NCBI RefSeq assembly: GCF_021134715.1 | Contig: NC_060023.1 | Span: 4,526,001 to 4,590,000, forward strand | Direction of reading: 5' to 3' | Origin: Daphnia pulex | Lineage: Eukaryota > Arthropoda > Branchiopoda > Diplostraca > Daphniidae | DNA: 64,000 bases | Part shown: piece by piece, positions 33,101-53,317 of the stretch | Layout of the letters: each line of letters starts with the position of its first letter | Position numbering within the stretch: position 1 is the stretch's first letter | The notes under the pieces: generated by a model | What the model saw: only the letters and a program-made list of their open reading frames with translations | Databases searched by the model: none | What the model was told of the DNA's origin: nothing | Position numbers and translations under genes: made by a program

Positions 33101-34700
33101 CTGCGTGGGACGCCTGAAAGAAATGGGATTGTAACTAGCTTTAGAACGAGAGATTGTGTGGAGCTGAGCCATTTTAAAATATTAATGTTCAAACTAAGTT
33201 TGACTAAATACTTAAGTTTGACAAACTTAACTATTTTGCATATTTATGGAACCCGTTGACTTAGAAAGAAAGCTCTGATTCGCTCGGAAAAAAAAGAAGA
33301 TGATCTCTTCAGTTTATGAATTGCTTAAGAAAAAAAGAAGAACGATTTACTTAGCTTTAGAGAGGAAGATGCTATAATCCATCTTAATCCATAATAACGT
33401 CATAATGTTGCAATTGTTATGTTTTTGCAGCTTATAATTTTGTGGGCGAAAAATGGAAGGATTATAGTTGATGGACTTAGACTCTGTAAGTTCAAGTATA
33501 ATCCATCGTAATCCATGATGTCATAAGGTTATAATATAAGTGTGTTCAACATAACACCCCTTTCACACTCTCCTCTTCCCAGGGAGCTGTTGGTGCAAGC
33601 CGTATTCCCCCTCCCTTAAGAGTGAGTCATCAACGAAAAGGTTGAGTTTCGTTTGTAAAATGTGCCAATATACTCATTTTTATGCTTAGGTTCATCCCCA
33701 ACTTTTTTCTATTTCCCACCTCATGACTCACCACGATCTTGTACGCGGTCGTGAATAATTACCACCATTTCTTCAACTTCAAGACCAGAAGCAAATTAGC
33801 GCTGCGAAAATAATCTATAGGATAATTATTACATTAGAAAACCGTTGACATGGGAGCGTTATCCCAAAAATTTATTTGTTCAATGGTTGCAATCATTACT
33901 GTACTTGATTTTGTAGTGCACTTCATTTTTCAAAATTGCTCGAAAAAAAACGCGTTACGAAGTTTTTTACCTCAGTCCTCTTGAATGGCAGCCTGGGTTA
34001 CTGACCATTATGCCACCATTTGCATAAGAAGTAAGGGTAACATGGGGCCGTATGGTATGACCAAGGTAAACCTCTATCCAGTGATTTCGGAACTACTTGT
34101 TGCTTGTGATTTTTCAGATTCATGGCGTCGTCTCGTGGTCGAGGCGTGGCTTTGCCGTTCTCTCGGATTTTCTTGTGTCAGAGATTTTTAGTTCGATTGT
34201 TTGCCTTTGGATTCATTTCATTTTGTGTGATGTGTTTTTTTCCGTAATTTGACAGGTTTTATTTTGATGTGTGTAAACAACGGCTTCTTTGTTTGTATTT
34301 GGTTTTGGCTTAAAAGTTTTTGTTTGGGCCCAACTTTCTGTATCTTTGCATTTAGTGCCGATTCAGCTTTGGAGTGTCGTCTTCTTGGTTTATCCAGGGT
34401 AGTCTTTTGATGGGTAGGTTTATCCTGTTGTTTCTTGGTATCTTGTCCACTTATTGTAGCAATTTTTTGTTACGATTTCTTATATTCTGCTGCTCTAGTC
34501 ATAGTGGATTGTTGTGGAGGCCCAACCTTTCCTTGGTGTTGAATGGGAGGGAGGAGGGCGTACGAAAAAAAGGGACCCACGTTTCCTCTTCTCCCTATTC
34601 GTCCCATTCTCCCTCTTCTCCCCGTTCTCGCGCTACCAAGGTGCACAGCCATGCTGGCGTTGCCAGATAAAACGGCAAAAGAATACAGATTCGAAAGAGC
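33101..34700. other. Intergenic, tRNA-like relic and short repeats
   Basis: Three near-copies of TATAATCCATC-type words flank 33370-33520. A degraded minus-strand tRNA-like B-box/A-box pair lies near 33975-34025. A G-rich/C-rich hairpin of GAATGGGAGGGAG versus CTCCC...CCCATTC lies at 34540-34620. No gene recognised. Confidence 0.45.
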
Positions 34701-34701
34701 C

Positions 34702-35888
34702 CTATAGGGCTGTTCGACATCTTTTTTAAGATTTGTTGAAATCGTGAAACGCAGCCACTCATGTATTTTTTTCGTCTGCTACGAGTGACTTGTGTATTCT
34801 GTGAAATATGAAAAAGTTAGTATTCAGATTTAATCATTAACCAAATTTTAAATTATCTGATTGAAAGGTATTCTGCGTAATGAATACTAAAAAAGGTTCT
34901 GTGAGTAGAATGTGCAAAGTGTCAAATTGCCGTAACCTGAAAAGTGCAAGTGTAAAACTGTATAGTGTATAGTTTACCAAAGGAGGGTGTAAGGCGAGAC
35001 TTGTGGTTTGAGAGAATGTATTACATCAACGACACCAACCTGAAAAATCTGTATGTGTGTTTGGATCACTTTCTCACAGGTATTTCTAGGTTAATACTAA
35101 CAATTATTGAATATTATCATACAATTTGTGACATGCTTACAGGAAAGCCGAGTGGAGAATTCAAAAAAAAAAACATGTTGATTGGGCACCCTCTATAAAT
35201 TTGGGATCAAATAAGACGAAACAATTTCTAGGTATTGTTTCATTTCGTGTGTAAAAAACATTCATATATGTTGTTTTAGTGAATGAACTAGTTTGTCATT
35301 ACAGTTGGTGATCAGAAAGTACGTAACAATGTTGCTTTTGACAAGGCTGATACACCTTTGCCTTCATCAACACTACCCGTGATGGGAGAGCAATGGCCAT
35401 GAACTCTTGAACCCAACCATCTTTTACAGCCTTTTTGGATTAAGAAGACAGCCCCTTGTATGCACCAAGGGCTTCCAGATGATTTTGATAGCTTTTTGTT
35501 TCAACAAGATATATGAAGATATCTGTGGGAGAAATTTTTTGAACAATTTAACAACAGTCTAAACCGTGTTTCAACAGAGAATTAGGAATACAATATGGAC
35601 AATCACTGTTAAACATTTGTAACTTTTCCAAATAACGTGTTTTGGCCTCAATACTAAGTCCACAGGCATAATTAGACAGTGACATAGTTAAACACTAACA
35701 CCATAACGAACTAATATAGAAAGAAAACACATCAGAACTTCAAGACAACCCCCTTTTCTATCACTGTTTTTTTTTATTCATATTTCGCAGAACTACACAA
35801 GTCACTCGTAGCAGACGAAAAAAATACATGAGTTGCTGCGTTTCACGATTTCAACAAATCTTTAAAAAGATGTCCAACAGCCCTATAG
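34702..35888. mobile_element. THAP-encoding TIR element, 1.2 kb
   Basis: Terminal inverted repeats of about 115 bp (34702-34819 and 35774-35888) match at roughly 95 percent, starting CTATAGGGCTGTT and sharing a block around GTCTGCTACGAGTGACTTGTG. The interior encodes a THAP-like finger. There is no recognisable DDE domain, so it is either an internally deleted derivative or a non-autonomous element. The terminal CCCTATAGGGCT is itself palindromic, which makes the exact boundary and target duplication hard to fix. Confidence 0.75.
34905..35198 (+). pseudogene. THAP domain fragment
   Basis: The frame starts MCKVSNCRNL (C-x4-C of THAP) and continues as YSLPKEGVRRDLW with a conserved Pro and Trp, then VCLDHF (the C..H of the zinc site), with an intron after 35080 and a short Lys-rich end. 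A 7 bp direct duplication (TATAGTG/TATAGTT near 34960-34972) shifts the frame between the first Cys pair and the Pro/Trp block. It is a DNA-binding remnant of a transposase. Confidence 0.6.
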
Positions 35889-36401
35889 AATACTTGTGGC
35901 GCCGGGTAGCGCCAGTGCCATGTTAACTCCTCCTCTCGGAAATTTTCTCTGTGGTTGAACGTTGAAACCCAAGTTTACGAATCGATAGTGAAAATTGGAG
36001 CTAAGATATCGAACTCGCTTCTTGCCATTCCTCCAATTTTCCCTCCATTCCTATTCCCCACTTCCCAACGCACCCGCTGTAGTGCTTATAGCTAAGGAGC
36101 AGGGCAGGAAAGCAGGCTTCACTTCCAGAGAAAAAAACAATGGAGTGGAAGGGCTCCCCATATGAGTGGTGGTACCATGGTGGAAGAGAAAATGGTGGAG
36201 CCACGGGATAGGGATTTGGCCTGTCAAACTGAAGCGAATGCTTAGGCAGGCCACTACGGCGCCACCGTCGTTTCTACCGGTTTCAAGAGCTCTTATGGCA
36301 CATTTACATGTAACGGGATTTGAAACATTTATTTTTAATACTTAGACAGGTATGATGGTAAATCTACTTAATTATCGTTTATTTATCGTACAATATTTTA
36401 A

Positions 36402-36665
36402 AATTATCACGGAAGATAATTCTCCAAGTCATAATGTAGAAATTTAAGTTTAAAATGTCGACGTTCAAGGCAGTAATTGAAGGGATGCTGTTTAGAAACA
36501 AGGGAAACTGACAGCTGATGAAACAAAAAAGGGGCAGAGAAAACCAAAACATAGGTGATTAGATGGTTTCTAAACAGCATCCCTTTAATTACTGCCTCGA
36601 ACGTCGACGTTTCAAACTTAAATTTCTACATTATGACTTGGAGAATATCTTTCCGTGATAATTTT
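36402..36665. repeat. Hairpin MITE, 98 bp arms
   Basis: Arms 36402-36501 and 36564-36665 are inverted copies at about 94 percent, sharing blocks around CTCCAAGTCATAATGTAG and GGGATGCTGTTTAGAAAC, with a loop of about 62 bp. Non-coding. The 35889-36401 stretch before it is unannotated. Confidence 0.8.
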
Positions 36666-36712
36666 GACACACAAGGTTAATCTGTGCTCTGTGGCCAATA
36701 CGTAACACATTC

Positions 36713-36975
36713 CCATAGCTGTATGCAGGGGTATGGAGAGGTGTTCCCCAATGATAGTGTTAAATTTCCCATTAGGGGATTCGACGGGAAGCTACTTTTT
36801 TACTAACGACTTTTACATGGAGGCATAGGTAGGTCTCTCCGACGGTGGTGCCGTCTAGGCTCTCGCGGCATACGGACATACCGAGAGACGTTTTAGTAAA
36901 AAAAAGCGGACAACCTCTTATGGGAAATTTTACATGGAGACTGGAAACCATCTCTCCATGCCCATGCTGTATGGT
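36713..36975. repeat. Second, more diverged hairpin MITE
   Basis: Inverted arms share CATAGCTGTATGCAGGGGTA-like versus complement-of-CATGCCCATGCTGTATGG ends, AAATTTCCCAT, and CTTTTTTACTAA words. Identity is lower than in the hairpin immediately upstream. Non-coding. Confidence 0.6.
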
Positions 36976-37598
36976 AGAGTAAAGACATTCATCATCAACG
37001 CTTTAGGTCTGTGGGGCCGATTTTCAGGTCAGTTACACATGTTGTAAATGTCTTAAACCATTAGGCATCTTAATAATTAAGATGTATTCGATAAAATATC
37101 GATTCAATTGCTGAAATCTTTTGTATTTTGCGAAAAATTGTGTTGCTTTAATTTTAATTGAACAACTCAATGGACACCTTATTCCGATTTTCGATTTATA
37201 CCAAAGGTACAACTACGAATTTTCGAGAAATTCGGCCCAAACTGAGTGAATAAGAATTCCGAACATTGGTTTACTAAGAATGCAATAGGTGTCGCTGCCC
37301 TCATGATAAAAAAGTCTTCTGTGGTAACAAACCATCTATTCCATTAACCTGTCTGTTTTAATTTTACAAACCATATGATTATCAAGCAGAGAAATTCAAA
37401 ATAAAAAATAATTAAAATGTCTGGGATCAATTAATTCAAAAATATTACATGATCGACCAAAAATCGTAGATGAGTTGCCGCCCTACACATTCAAGTATTG
37501 AGTGGCCAACCATAAAGCCAGAAGTGCTGAGTAAGGGGCTGTCTACTGTCTCTGTCTTGGAGTGTTGTCCAATTTCAACAGTTTCATTTGAATCATCC

Positions 37599-38596
37599 AT
37601 GGCTTGTACAATGAATAATTCTATTTCCGATCTTCTCAGCCCGGATTGGTTGACATCAGAACACAGCACAGGCGTAAGTATTAACAAATTCTTTAATATT
37701 AAAGTGAAATTTACATTTTAAATATTTTTTCCAATTTAGACGTCAATTATGGCTGTAGAATTCAATGGTGGCGTTGTCATTGGTGCCGATTCGCGCACCA
37801 GTACTGGGTAATTTGATCATATTGTTTCAAAAGGGTTTTGATAATCGAGTTTTCTTATTTTTAGTGCATATGTAGCAAACAGGGTTACTGATAAGCTGAC
37901 CAAAATCACCAACCATATCTACTGCTGCCGTTCTGGCTCCGCTGCAGACACTCAAGCCATTGCTGATATTGTTAACTATCATTTGGAATTTCATGAGTAA
38001 TGAATAACAGGTTTCTGTGTTATAAGTTACTGTTACTAAATTGTTTTATTTTTAATAGAGTTCAGTTGGGTGAAGCTCCTTTGGTGAAAACAGCAGCAAG
38101 TGTCTTTCAAGAACTTTGTTACAATTACCGAGATCAATTAACAGCTGGTATTATTTGTGCTGGATGGGATAGACGTCATGGTGGACAGGTACGCTAATGT
38201 AAAAATATTTTATCATTCATGATTTTAAACATGGTTTCTTGATATTTTTCTAAGGTCTTTAATATCCCTCTTGGAGGAATGTGTGTCAGGCAATCATTTG
38301 CTATTGGTGGTTCAGGTTCAACTTATGTCTTTGGATTTGTTGATTCTAATTTCAAAAAAGGCATGACAAAGGATGAGTGTGTCCAATTTGTGTTGAAAAG
38401 TAAGTACTGATGGAATGATAAGACAAATGATTAATTTTTTTTTTACAATGCATTGTTCTTTTTTGCAGCCCTTGCATTGGCAATGAGCAGAGATGGTTCC
38501 AGTGGTGGTGTTGTTCGTTTGGGAATTATCACAGAAGATGGAATTGAACGTCGTACAGTTTTGGGTAATGAACTTCCACGATTTTACGAAGATTGA
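37599..38596 (+). CDS. PSMB6: Proteasome subunit beta type-6 (delta, beta-1 caspase-like)
   Basis: Six exons: 37599-37673, 37740-37807, 37865-37996, 38059-38188, 38255-38399, 38469-38596. Total 678 nt, 225 aa, all phases consistent. The product is the beta-1 catalytic subunit of the 20S core, an N-terminal-nucleophile threonine hydrolase cleaving after acidic residues. The propeptide (25 aa from the chosen ATG) ends ...STG and mature Thr26 follows in [11 protein letters not shown], the autoprocessing site. Family blocks seen: [66 protein letters not shown] further in-frame ATG at 37470 would give a 68 aa propeptide, longer than usual, so 37599 is preferred; 37611 is a third option. Introns are 57-69 bp. 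It converges on ATAD3, with stop codons 271 bp apart. Confidence 0.97.
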
Positions 38597-38867
38597 GATT
38601 TTCAATGTAACTGCTTATGAAAGTACCAATACATAAAAGAAGACTTTAAACACATCATGGGAATCCGACTATTTTTATTAAAACTATGACGTAACTACGG
38701 GTAAACAAATTTGACTCTGGGAGAGGAAACGATGGACCATAATCCATAATGTATGGAATATATTGTCAAACAAAAGTAGCAACAAGACAAACAAAGCAAA
38801 ATGTAACGCGTCGTAATTGCCACATTTGTTCAAGAAATTTCATCATTTACTACGGCCAATTTTTAAT

Positions 38868-41196
38868 CTAATTATTCTTTGACTTTTCAACTCCGGATTG
38901 GGAAAGAAAACTCCTGTTTTTAGCGCTAATAGTTTTGAAATTTCCTCTTTCTTCTTCACTTTGCCATTCAACCTGTCATACAGCATACATTAAGTAACCA
39001 ATAACTAAAAACAAATCAATTAAAAATTGTACAGACCTTCTGACAATGTTGCTGAACGGCATCTTTAACCTTCTCCATTACCATTTTCTCGGTAAGAATT
39101 CCATCAGAGGACGCATAAGCAGATGCTTGCCAAGCTACACCGAGCTTAGCTATTTCACGGCCTGACATTCCTTTCACTTCACTGGCAATTTTAGTGCATA
39201 ACGCACCGTAATCAAACTGTGCAACTTTTAACCGTCTTTTTCCTTCTGCAGCCGGTTGTAAAATAAACTTGTCAAAATAGAGCCGAACCTAACAGTTGAA
39301 AATTGTAGACTTGACAGATAACGAAATAGTAATAACAATTGTACCAGTCGTTCTCTCTCTTCCAATCCCGGAAGCATAAATTCTACCATCTCATCTAATC
39401 GATCATTAACTGCCCAATCAAATTGTTCTGGAGTATTGGAAGCCAAAACCATCATGAACCTGAAATTAAAGATTTAAAGAAGAATATAATTATTTTGAAA
39501 AAAAAAAAAAACTTAAAACGACAACGGACGTACTTGTTAGATTGCTCGCCGGTACGGTAAAGAAAAGCGTTTAGTGTAGCTCTCAAGTCCTCACTGATTT
39601 TTTCTGAAGATCTCTTCCGTAAAAATGCGTCTGCTTCATCAACGAATAAAAGCAATCCTCGTCGAGAGCCATTAGCCCAATCAAAAACTGAAAGAAAATA
39701 TTTCTATGAGCAAGTTTGATCTTACAAGAAAAATAAAAAAATAATCAAACCTTTGTGTATAGCCGTAACGCCATCCCTACCCAACGGTGAAATATCACCG
39801 CCGGTCAATATAGCATAATCGAGCCCACTATGTTTAGCTAGCTTTTTGGCGAACAAAGTTTTTCCAGTTCCTGGCGGTCCATGCATTAAAATGTTCCGGA
39901 ACATACCCCTTTAAAAACACATTAAATAAACAGGAACAGCTTGTTGCTATACATGATTATAAAGATAAAAATGTCTGCTTACTTATTTTGCTTAGTATTT
40001 TTTGTTGCGATTGCAATATCTCTCAAGCGTTCCTCCAACTTGGGCTCCAAAACTACTCCAGACAAAGCATCTTCTGATTTAGCCTGAAAGCATTTCCATA
40101 AATACTCCACATATCTAAAATGTAATCTGTTTAACTGGAAGTACCTTGATAGCCTTTATAGTTTTGATAGGGTGGCGAATTGTATCAACAAGGTTTACTC
40201 TCGATGTTTCACGAACTAGAGAAGGCTTTCCGATTCGGGACTCGATATAGCGAGCAACTACACCAGTACCACCTTTGGCAGAATAAATGCCAAGGGCAAG
40301 TAGTGAGATTCCAGCTGCTGCTGCAGCTATTTTATCCCAGTCAGAAAGGAAAGTATTGAACCCAGTTCCCAAAACAGCACCAGCAGTTTTTATGGATTCC
40401 ATGACTGTGGCACGATTTTCAGAAGCTGTAAAAAATAAATGAAACATGTTAAAATAGAATTACAATATGAAAATTTAGTTACTGTACCTTTAAGACGAAT
40501 TTGTTCCAGATATAGATCTTGATTCTCTCTGTCAACCTTGGCTTTTGCTCTCATTTCAGCTTCAAGTCTCTTCATGTCGGTTTTTGAACGAAGATCCATC
40601 TCATACTCCAAAGTTTGTTTTCTCAAAGCTTCCTGCTTAGCAACACTTTCTTCTTGTTTCCTCAAATTTTCTTCATTAGCTCTTTGTTGTTGCAATAATT
40701 GATCTTCATATCGCTTCCGAGCCAATTGATCCTGGTATTGAGATCTTTGTTGATTTTGTTTTGTTTCTTCTTGAAGAGTTTTTCTTCTTTCTTCATGATC
40801 TACACGTTTCTGATCAACTTTTAATTGTTCAATGTGTGCTTCATACTCCTTGATTTTGGCTATTTGCTCTTGCTGTCTTGTTTGTTCTTGAGCTTTTGTC
40901 AAATCCAAAGCATCTCTGGCAAATTCTAAATAACAAAACTTTAAGTAATGTTTTATTCAACATATTGATACAAACTTACTAGATTTTTCCAATTCTTTAG
41001 CTGCTTGTGCAGCTCTCTCTAAGGCCGAAGAGTCAAATCTATAAGCATCTGAAGCCCGCGCTCCACCAACATTCCCACGAGGTTGTTGATTTTGCGGTTG
41101 ACCGGTATTGGAATTGTCGTCTACACCACTTTCGGCAGGGGGTGGTACTGAGCCAGTGCTACTAGGGTCCTTCCTTAATCCAAAAAGCCAAGACAT
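38868..41196 (-). CDS. ATAD3: ATPase family AAA domain-containing protein 3 (mitochondrial)
   Basis: Nine exons on the minus strand: 41196-40980, 40925-40488, 40425-40145, 40083-39983, 39908-39751, 39687-39534, 39459-39345, 39288-39037, 38972-38868. Total 1821 nt, 606 aa, every junction in phase. The N-terminus (MSWLFGL) is the conserved ATAD3 start. Residues about 60-215 form the long Gln/Glu/Arg coiled coil. A hydrophobic segment rich in Ala/Gly/Leu ([18 protein letters not shown]) is the membrane anchor. The AAA+ module has Walker A GPPGTGKT, Walker [11 protein letters not shown], and sensor/arginine-finger blocks [12 protein letters not shown] and NDRLDEMV. In animals ATAD3 spans the mitochondrial inner membrane and supports nucleoid organisation, cristae and lipid transfer. 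It appears intact. Confidence 0.97.
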
Positions 41197-41563
41197 GGTG
41201 AATTCAAACTGTAACCAGAATTATTTCGAATATCTTGCAAAATTCCACGTGGATGGAATTATGAAACTTGCGAGGTAAATTTGGAAGCAGACGATTCGGA
41301 CTACACCGTTCCGTTACTAGAGGCGTACGTAGCGACGGTTACGTAGGGGGAAAAATGAACAACTTTGATAAGTAAGGCCAAGAAAACTCTACCATTTCAA
41401 GCTATTTCAAGAAGTTCCTCACTCTTCGACACCTCGATAGATGTCGTTATATCTCCTTCGCCTGTTTTCCTTTTCTGTGTTTCAATCTGTAATCAGCTGT
41501 AATGTTTAAAGGCCTTTCAGTACTTGTGTTAATTGCTGTGAAGCACTGTGAAGTCAATCCAGC
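41197..41563. promoter_or_regulatory. Divergent promoter between ATAD3 and NUDT1
   Basis: Only 367 bp separate the two ATG codons, in head-to-head orientation, so both 5' UTRs and core promoters must lie here. No TATA box is obvious. The region is moderately GC-richer than the flanks. A bidirectional promoter is inferred from layout. Confidence 0.6.
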
Positions 41564-42190
41564 ATGAACCGTAAAGTATTAACATTAGTTTTGATTAGAA
41601 AGCTAAATGAAGTATTGCTTGGTTATAAAAAGAGAGGATTTGGAGTAAACAAATGGAATGGTTTCGGAGGGAAAGTGGAAGCAAAGGAAGGTATTTACGA
41701 AGCAGCAGCTAGGTGAGAGATGAAAAATATTTGAAAAGGGATTTTACCTATAATGCAAAAAGTTATGTGAATGAAAAAATAGGGAATTGAGAGAGGAATG
41801 TGGACTTGTTGTCTTACCTGTAAATTTGGAAAAGATTGGCCTAATCAATTTTGAATTCGTGGGGGATCCTGTTATTTTGGAAGTTCACGTATTTACTTCA
41901 ACTAAATATGAAGGCCATCCTTTTGAAACAGAAGGTAAATTACTCTAAAAACTAGACAGAGTTAATTAGTCAATAAACTTAATTATGTTTTCCTACATCT
42001 TCTTTTTTCATATAAAGAGATGTTACCTAAATGGTTTAATGTTACGGACATTCCTTTTGATGATATGTGGGTTGATGATAAGTTGTGGTTCCCTCTGTTC
42101 TTGTCAGGGAAAAAATTCAAAGGTTACTTTCTTTTCCAAGGCCATGATGTCATTTTAAAACATAATCTGGAGAATATAACATGTTTCTGA
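41564..42190 (+). CDS. NUDT1: Oxidised purine nucleoside triphosphate hydrolase (MTH1/NUDT1)
   Basis: Three exons: 41564-41712, 41783-41934, 42018-42190. Total 474 nt, 157 aa (human 156). It is a Nudix hydrolase that sanitises oxidised nucleotides such as 8-oxo-dGTP. The Nudix box GX5EX7REUXEEXGU is complete: it starts at GKVEAKE and finishes at RELREECGL, with catalytic Glu residues present. The substrate-pocket blocks WNGFGGK (N-terminal), FEFVGDP and DDMWVDDKLWFPL match MTH1 rather than a generic Nudix protein. Introns are 70 and 83 bp. An AATAAA at 42203-42208 is a plausible polyadenylation signal 13 bp after the stop codon. It is divergent from ATAD3 and upstream of the C2HC gene on the same strand. 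Confidence 0.96.
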
Positions 42191-42563
42191 AATTCACCGT
42201 TTAATAAACTTTGTGATAAGTCCTGTATAACACGTTCTCAACTTAATTTCTAAGTTTGTATTGTTGTTTGTATGAGGGCATGATTATTCACGAATAGTAT
42301 TGATCAAATTGTAGCATTAGATTGCGTGACATGGTAAAGGCCTATATACATAGTAGTAAATACAATGCTCCATGGCATAGCGGAGTTGCAAGAGTTGCTA
42401 TCGATCTGTTCTTTCTATTTATCGAACAAACACCAGTGACTAGTCGTCTTATTTTGAAGTTTGATCTGCACGAGCAGTGTTCTCCAAGCAGTGGTATAGA
42501 TTAGTTAGTATTCACATTAATTGTGAGTTGTCCGGTACAATACGCTTTGAATTTTATTGTAAG

Positions 42564-50397
<7,834 letters not shown>

Positions 50398-51067
50398 GCA
50401 AATATTAAGCAACACGTGATTAATAGAAATTCAAAGAAAAAGAAATTCAAAACATCGTATCTTAATTGTGTAAATTTCTTTTATAACCAAGATGGAAATG
50501 TTGCCGCTGCTACAATCTTCCCTACTAACACAGCGATGTACCATGGATATGACTGCAGCGTACTCCCAAGGATAAGGGAGATACAAACAGCATATCCATG
50601 GAATGCTTCATGTTGATCCTTATTTCCCCTTCCCCGTACGTACCATTTGTATGTCCCTTGAATATACCGGTTTGTGTATACACAGTATCCTTAAATAACA
50701 TCCATCTTTGGATATGATTTCTGTTAGAAAATAAAAGATAAAAGTCTCACCCCAGATTTAAATTACTGACCTTCAATTCCGTGGCTCACCTCCCTGACCA
50801 CTTGACCAACTGTTCAAACAATTTAGGAACAAATGTTTGGAAGTAATGGAAATTGAGATATGTTTTAGCTTTTTCGTCCACTGTGTACCTAATATGGTTA
50901 TACTGGGATGCACATTCTGTGCATGCACCAAATGGTATCACAACAAAATCATACCCCCGGGTATATTAGTTTGACGTACAATCAGTATTATTAATGAATA
51001 TACGCCGGTGGCTCTACGATAAATATTTTTTATTTGATCCCATCCTAGATCCGAATAAATTTATACC

Positions 51068-51596
51068 TACAGTACCCACCTAACTATTAGGTACACCCCC
51101 CTATTTTCAGTGCATTCTTATGGCACTACGTGTCCTAGAAAAAATGCAATAACTCTTGAACCGCTTGGGCTAGATTTTTTTCGTTTTGGCCCTGAGTAGA
51201 TCTAATGATGATCTACATTTTTTCTACACATGAAGTTGTCGTAGGATTAACCCCCACGGCGCCACGGTATCGTTCAGTTGATTAGGTACACCCGTTTCCC
51301 CCCCATATGCGCCGTGTTAAATACGGCGTTTTCAAAAATTTACAAAAAATACAAAAAATCAAGCTAAAATCTTTTTCTTTGTGCCAAAAGATGCAGAATT
51401 CTTCACTCTATACGAATATAAAGAATGATTTACAATAAAACCAACTCAGAGAACCCTTCCCTATACCTCAAAGTTTTCCACTTCAAAATTTGTCGAAATT
51501 TCTAATGCCTATGGGGGCGACAGTGCAAGTGTGTAGTAAAAAGTACAAATTTTGAAGTGGAAAACTTTAGGGTATACGGGTTTGGTGGGTACTGTA
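51068..51596. mobile_element. Small TIR element, TACAGTACCCACC ends
   Basis: Exact 13 bp inverted ends at 51068-51080 and 51584-51596 include a possible TA duplication. An inner inverted pair lies at about 51463-51495 and 51543-51575 (CAAAGTTTTCCACTTCAAAA and complement). No ORF. A related end, GGTAGGTACTGTA, occurs at 58813. The 50398-51067 stretch before it has no recognised gene. Confidence 0.65.
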
Positions 51597-51752
51597 CGCT
51601 ATACTACCGCCCCCCAATTGTGACCTGGATCTATTCATCCCATATTTACCTACATCTTACATTAAGTGGATGGGCCGTGTTAGTAGGGTTACACGTCCTT
51701 ATAAACTAGACCATTGAAACGTATTCATTCCTCGCATTGTGATTTTTTTATT

Positions 51753-52513
51753 AACACTGAGTCCACCACTCAATCAGGCCAAAATTGGGGGTTTTGGGGG
51801 TTTACAATTTTTGGAAAAGGGTGACGAAGGCATCGCAGCCAGTCTCCGTATAAATCATTTTGTACAGAATTTTACGGAAAACCAAATGGTGAAATCCGCA
51901 ATGTTTTAGCTAGCATAGTTTTTAAGTTATTTAATAAAAACTAAGGGACCCCCCCCAGAAATTTTAGTGTTTTTTCTGATTTTTGACATAAGTTTTCGGG
52001 CAAACCGGACCTTTAAAAAAAATATAATTTTTCAGAATGAAAGATTTTGCCCCCCTCCAGAGACATCTCGCCCTGTTTTTGTTTTAAACGGTTATTGGCA
52101 GAGATATTGGCAATTGAAAATCTTGGAAATTTTTCGACATTTTCTAAAGATTTTCGCCATTGACATACGTCATTTCGCCACCCCATCTAGCGGCCGATTT
52201 TGAAAAAAGCAAGGGAGATATACTATTCTTCTGGCCATTAATTTTTTTTTCGAACTTCAACTATCGATAGCCAACCAAGCCCAGCAGTTTTACATCGATT
52301 CCATTCTTTTCTCAATCATTCAATCATTCAATCAATCAAAAATTAATGGCTAGAAGAATAATGCGGATTTCACCATTTGGTTTTTCATAAAATTCTGCAC
52401 AAAATGGTTTATACGGGGACTGGCTGCGATGCCTTCGTTACCCTTTTCCAAAAATTGTAAACCCCCAAAACCCCCAATTTTGGCCTGATTGAGTGGTGGA
52501 CTCAGTGTTAAAA
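51753..52513. repeat. Foldback element with about 155 bp arms
   Basis: Arms 51753-51905 and 52358-52513 are inverted copies, nearly identical at the tips (ACACTGAGTCCACCACTCAA) and through the GCCAAAATTGGGGGTTTTGG and TGGTGAAATCCGCA blocks. The core (52006-52090) shares sequence with 18560-18655. No coding content. After it, 52514-53317 is AT-rich with TTGATTCT and AGATATCT simple repeats. Confidence 0.8.
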
Positions 52514-53317
52514 ATTGTGAATAGAATCAAAAATGTTGATTCTGATTCTTGATTTTTTTAAATTCTTGATTCTGAATCAAACATCACTGAATGATTGTGA
52601 TTTTTTATTCTTTTATTCTTTGATTGATTGATTCTATTCAGGTTTGATTCCGTTCTCATGTATGATCGATTCGGTAGATCACTGCATGGTAGAACATGAT
52701 CCCCTTTTAGATATCTCTCAACATCGCTTGCATCTATTTTACTATATCCGAGATATTTCTAAGATAGCTTTTAGATATATTAAATTAGATATATTCAAGA
52801 TATCTTACATATAGACATAAGATATGTTTATAAAATTCATGTACACGGCATAAAGTATTTTCGGTTTTATATTATTGTGTTAGGGTCATTCCGCCGAGTT
52901 TCGAATTTTTTCGTCGCAAAAAAAATCGATTTGCTTCATTTTTTATCGCGTGTTCTTCATAACATTAAGAAACATTTGACCAAAGGATTTTTTTTTATCA
53001 TGAACGGGAAGCCTTCAATAAATGTTAAAGTTTTGCGCTTTTTCACAAATTTTATGCGCGTTTTTTCATTTAAATCACTGCGCAGGTCATTTAAGTTAAT
53101 TTTGAAATTTTGAAAAAATAACGATAAAAAAGAGAATTTTTTTCTCTTTCTAATGATGTATTTGGAACTTTAAAACATTTTTGTCTTCATTGAGCAATTT
53201 CAGTTCAAAGATTTTTTTTTAATTGTCGGCTGATCAAGTCTGGTCTTTCGGATCAAACCCAAATTTGAACCAGTTATAGGTGGTAGTATGAAGAACATCT
53301 GGTAAAAGAATGAAACT

